Shown: piece after piece, positions 5,983 through 6,491 of the stretch
Layout of the letters: each line of letters begins with the position of its first letter
How positions within the stretch are numbered: the stretch's first letter is position 1
From: an uncultured Enterocloster sp.
GTDB lineage: Bacteria; Bacillota; Clostridia; Lachnospirales; Lachnospiraceae
Length of the DNA stretch: 6,491 nucleotides
Direction: 5' to 3'
Assembly (NCBI GenBank): GCA_944382045.1
Contig: CALWMT010000157.1
Location: forward strand, 1-6,491
The notes under the pieces: model-generated
What the model was told of the DNA's origin: nothing
The model's database searches: none
Seen by the model: the letters and a program-made list of their open reading frames with translations, nothing else
Translations under genes and position numbers: made by a program

Positions 5983-6491
5983 TTAAAACAGTCCTGTGAT
6001 CCTTCCATTCTCGTCCACATCAATTCCCTCTGCCGCAGGCCTCTTGGGAAGTCCCGGCATGGTCATGATGGATCCCGTGAGCGCCACCACGAAGCCCGCT
6101 CCCGCTGACACATAGGCGTCCCGCACATTGACCGTAAAGCCTGTGGGCCTTCCCAGCTTCGTCTGGTCGTCCGACAGGGAGTACTGGGTCTTTGCCATAC
6201 AGACCGGAAGGCTTCCAAAGCCCATAGCCTCGATATTCTTTAAGGCCCTTTGTGCCGCCGGGCTGTAGGTCACATCGTCCGCCCCGTAGATCTCCCTGGC
6301 AACCGTGCTGATTTTGTCCTTAAGCCCCATCTCGTCCGGATAGAGCACCTGGAACTCGGAGGGCTTATGCTCCAGGGTCTCAAGGACCTTCTCTGCGAGG
6401 GCGATGCCGCCCTCCCCGCCCTTGGCCCACACCTCGGACAGGGCGAATTCACAGCCCTGATCCTCGCAGAATTTCTTAATATAAGCGTATT
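5983..6491 (-). CDS. fhs: Formate--tetrahydrofolate ligase, C-terminal 168 residues
   Basis: This is the C-terminal part of formyltetrahydrofolate synthetase, which joins formate to tetrahydrofolate with ATP to give 10-formyl-THF. It feeds one-carbon units to purine synthesis and, in acetogens, to the methyl branch of the Wood-Ljungdahl pathway. The reading frame is open to the window edge, where two bases of a split codon remain. Typical sequence includes ALSEVWAKGGEGG near the start, VCMAKTQYSLSDDQTKLGRP in the middle, then GAGFVV, TGSIMTMPGLPKRP and the closing IDVDENGRITGLF. The family is about 556 residues long, so roughly 30% is present. The P-loop and most of the active site are upstream, outside the window. 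The internal GTG at 6432 is not a real start, because the family's conserved sequence continues before it. The gene stops 29 bases before murE on the same strand. Whether the two share a transcript cannot be settled here. Confidence 0.96.
   Translation of the reverse strand, partial: YAYIKKFCEDQGCEFALSEVWAKGGEGGIALAEKVLETLEHKPSEFQVLYPDEMGLKDKISTVAREIYGADDVTYSPAAQRALKNIEAMGFGSLPVCMAKTQYSLSDDQTKLGRPTGFTVNVRDAYVSAGAGFVVALTGSIMTMPGLPKRPAAEGIDVDENGRITGLF

Noticed and set aside
5060..5986. A 308-codon open frame on the plus strand, antisense to murE
   Set aside because: murE on the other strand is clearly genuine from end to end. This frame shows no domain or convincing ribosome-binding site and is best explained as a codon-bias shadow.

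Overview
The window is almost entirely coding. It holds six genes, all on the minus strand, so the order of transcription runs from high to low coordinates. That order is: fhs (3' end only; formate-tetrahydrofolate ligase), murE (UDP-MurNAc-dipeptide ligase), murF (UDP-MurNAc-tripeptide:D-Ala-D-Ala ligase), an M18-family metallo-aminopeptidase, a MATE-family multidrug/organic-cation exporter, and priA (5' end only; replication-restart helicase). Only about 70 bases lie between genes. No RNA gene, mobile element, CRISPR array, terminator or clear promoter is visible.

The likely source is an anaerobic member of the Firmicutes, most plausibly Clostridia of the Lachnospiraceae type. The reasons are the protein sequences, an fhs gene, strong AGGAGG-like ribosome-binding sites, and an M18 aminopeptidase and a non-canonical MurE of the clostridial kind. 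The G+C content looks above 50%, which points to one of the higher-GC gut clostridia. This is inference from protein character, not from a search.

Layout and coupling: fhs ends 29 bases before murE. murE and murF overlap by 7 bases. murF and the aminopeptidase are separated by one base. The aminopeptidase stop codon lies inside the Shine-Dalgarno region of the MATE gene. priA follows the MATE gene after 32 bases. From murE through the MATE gene the spacing looks like one polycistronic unit with translational coupling, and priA probably belongs to it too. MurE and MurF carry out two consecutive cytoplasmic steps that build the peptidoglycan stem peptide. The aminopeptidase, the exporter and PriA have no obvious biochemical link to those steps and look like housekeeping neighbours.

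I see no new biological system here. The points most worth a second look are the non-canonical DNSR substrate motif and altered active-site loop of MurE, an acidic Ala/Gly/Glu-rich linker and a perfect 12-bp tandem repeat within murE, and a MATE transporter sitting in a peptidoglycan-precursor operon.
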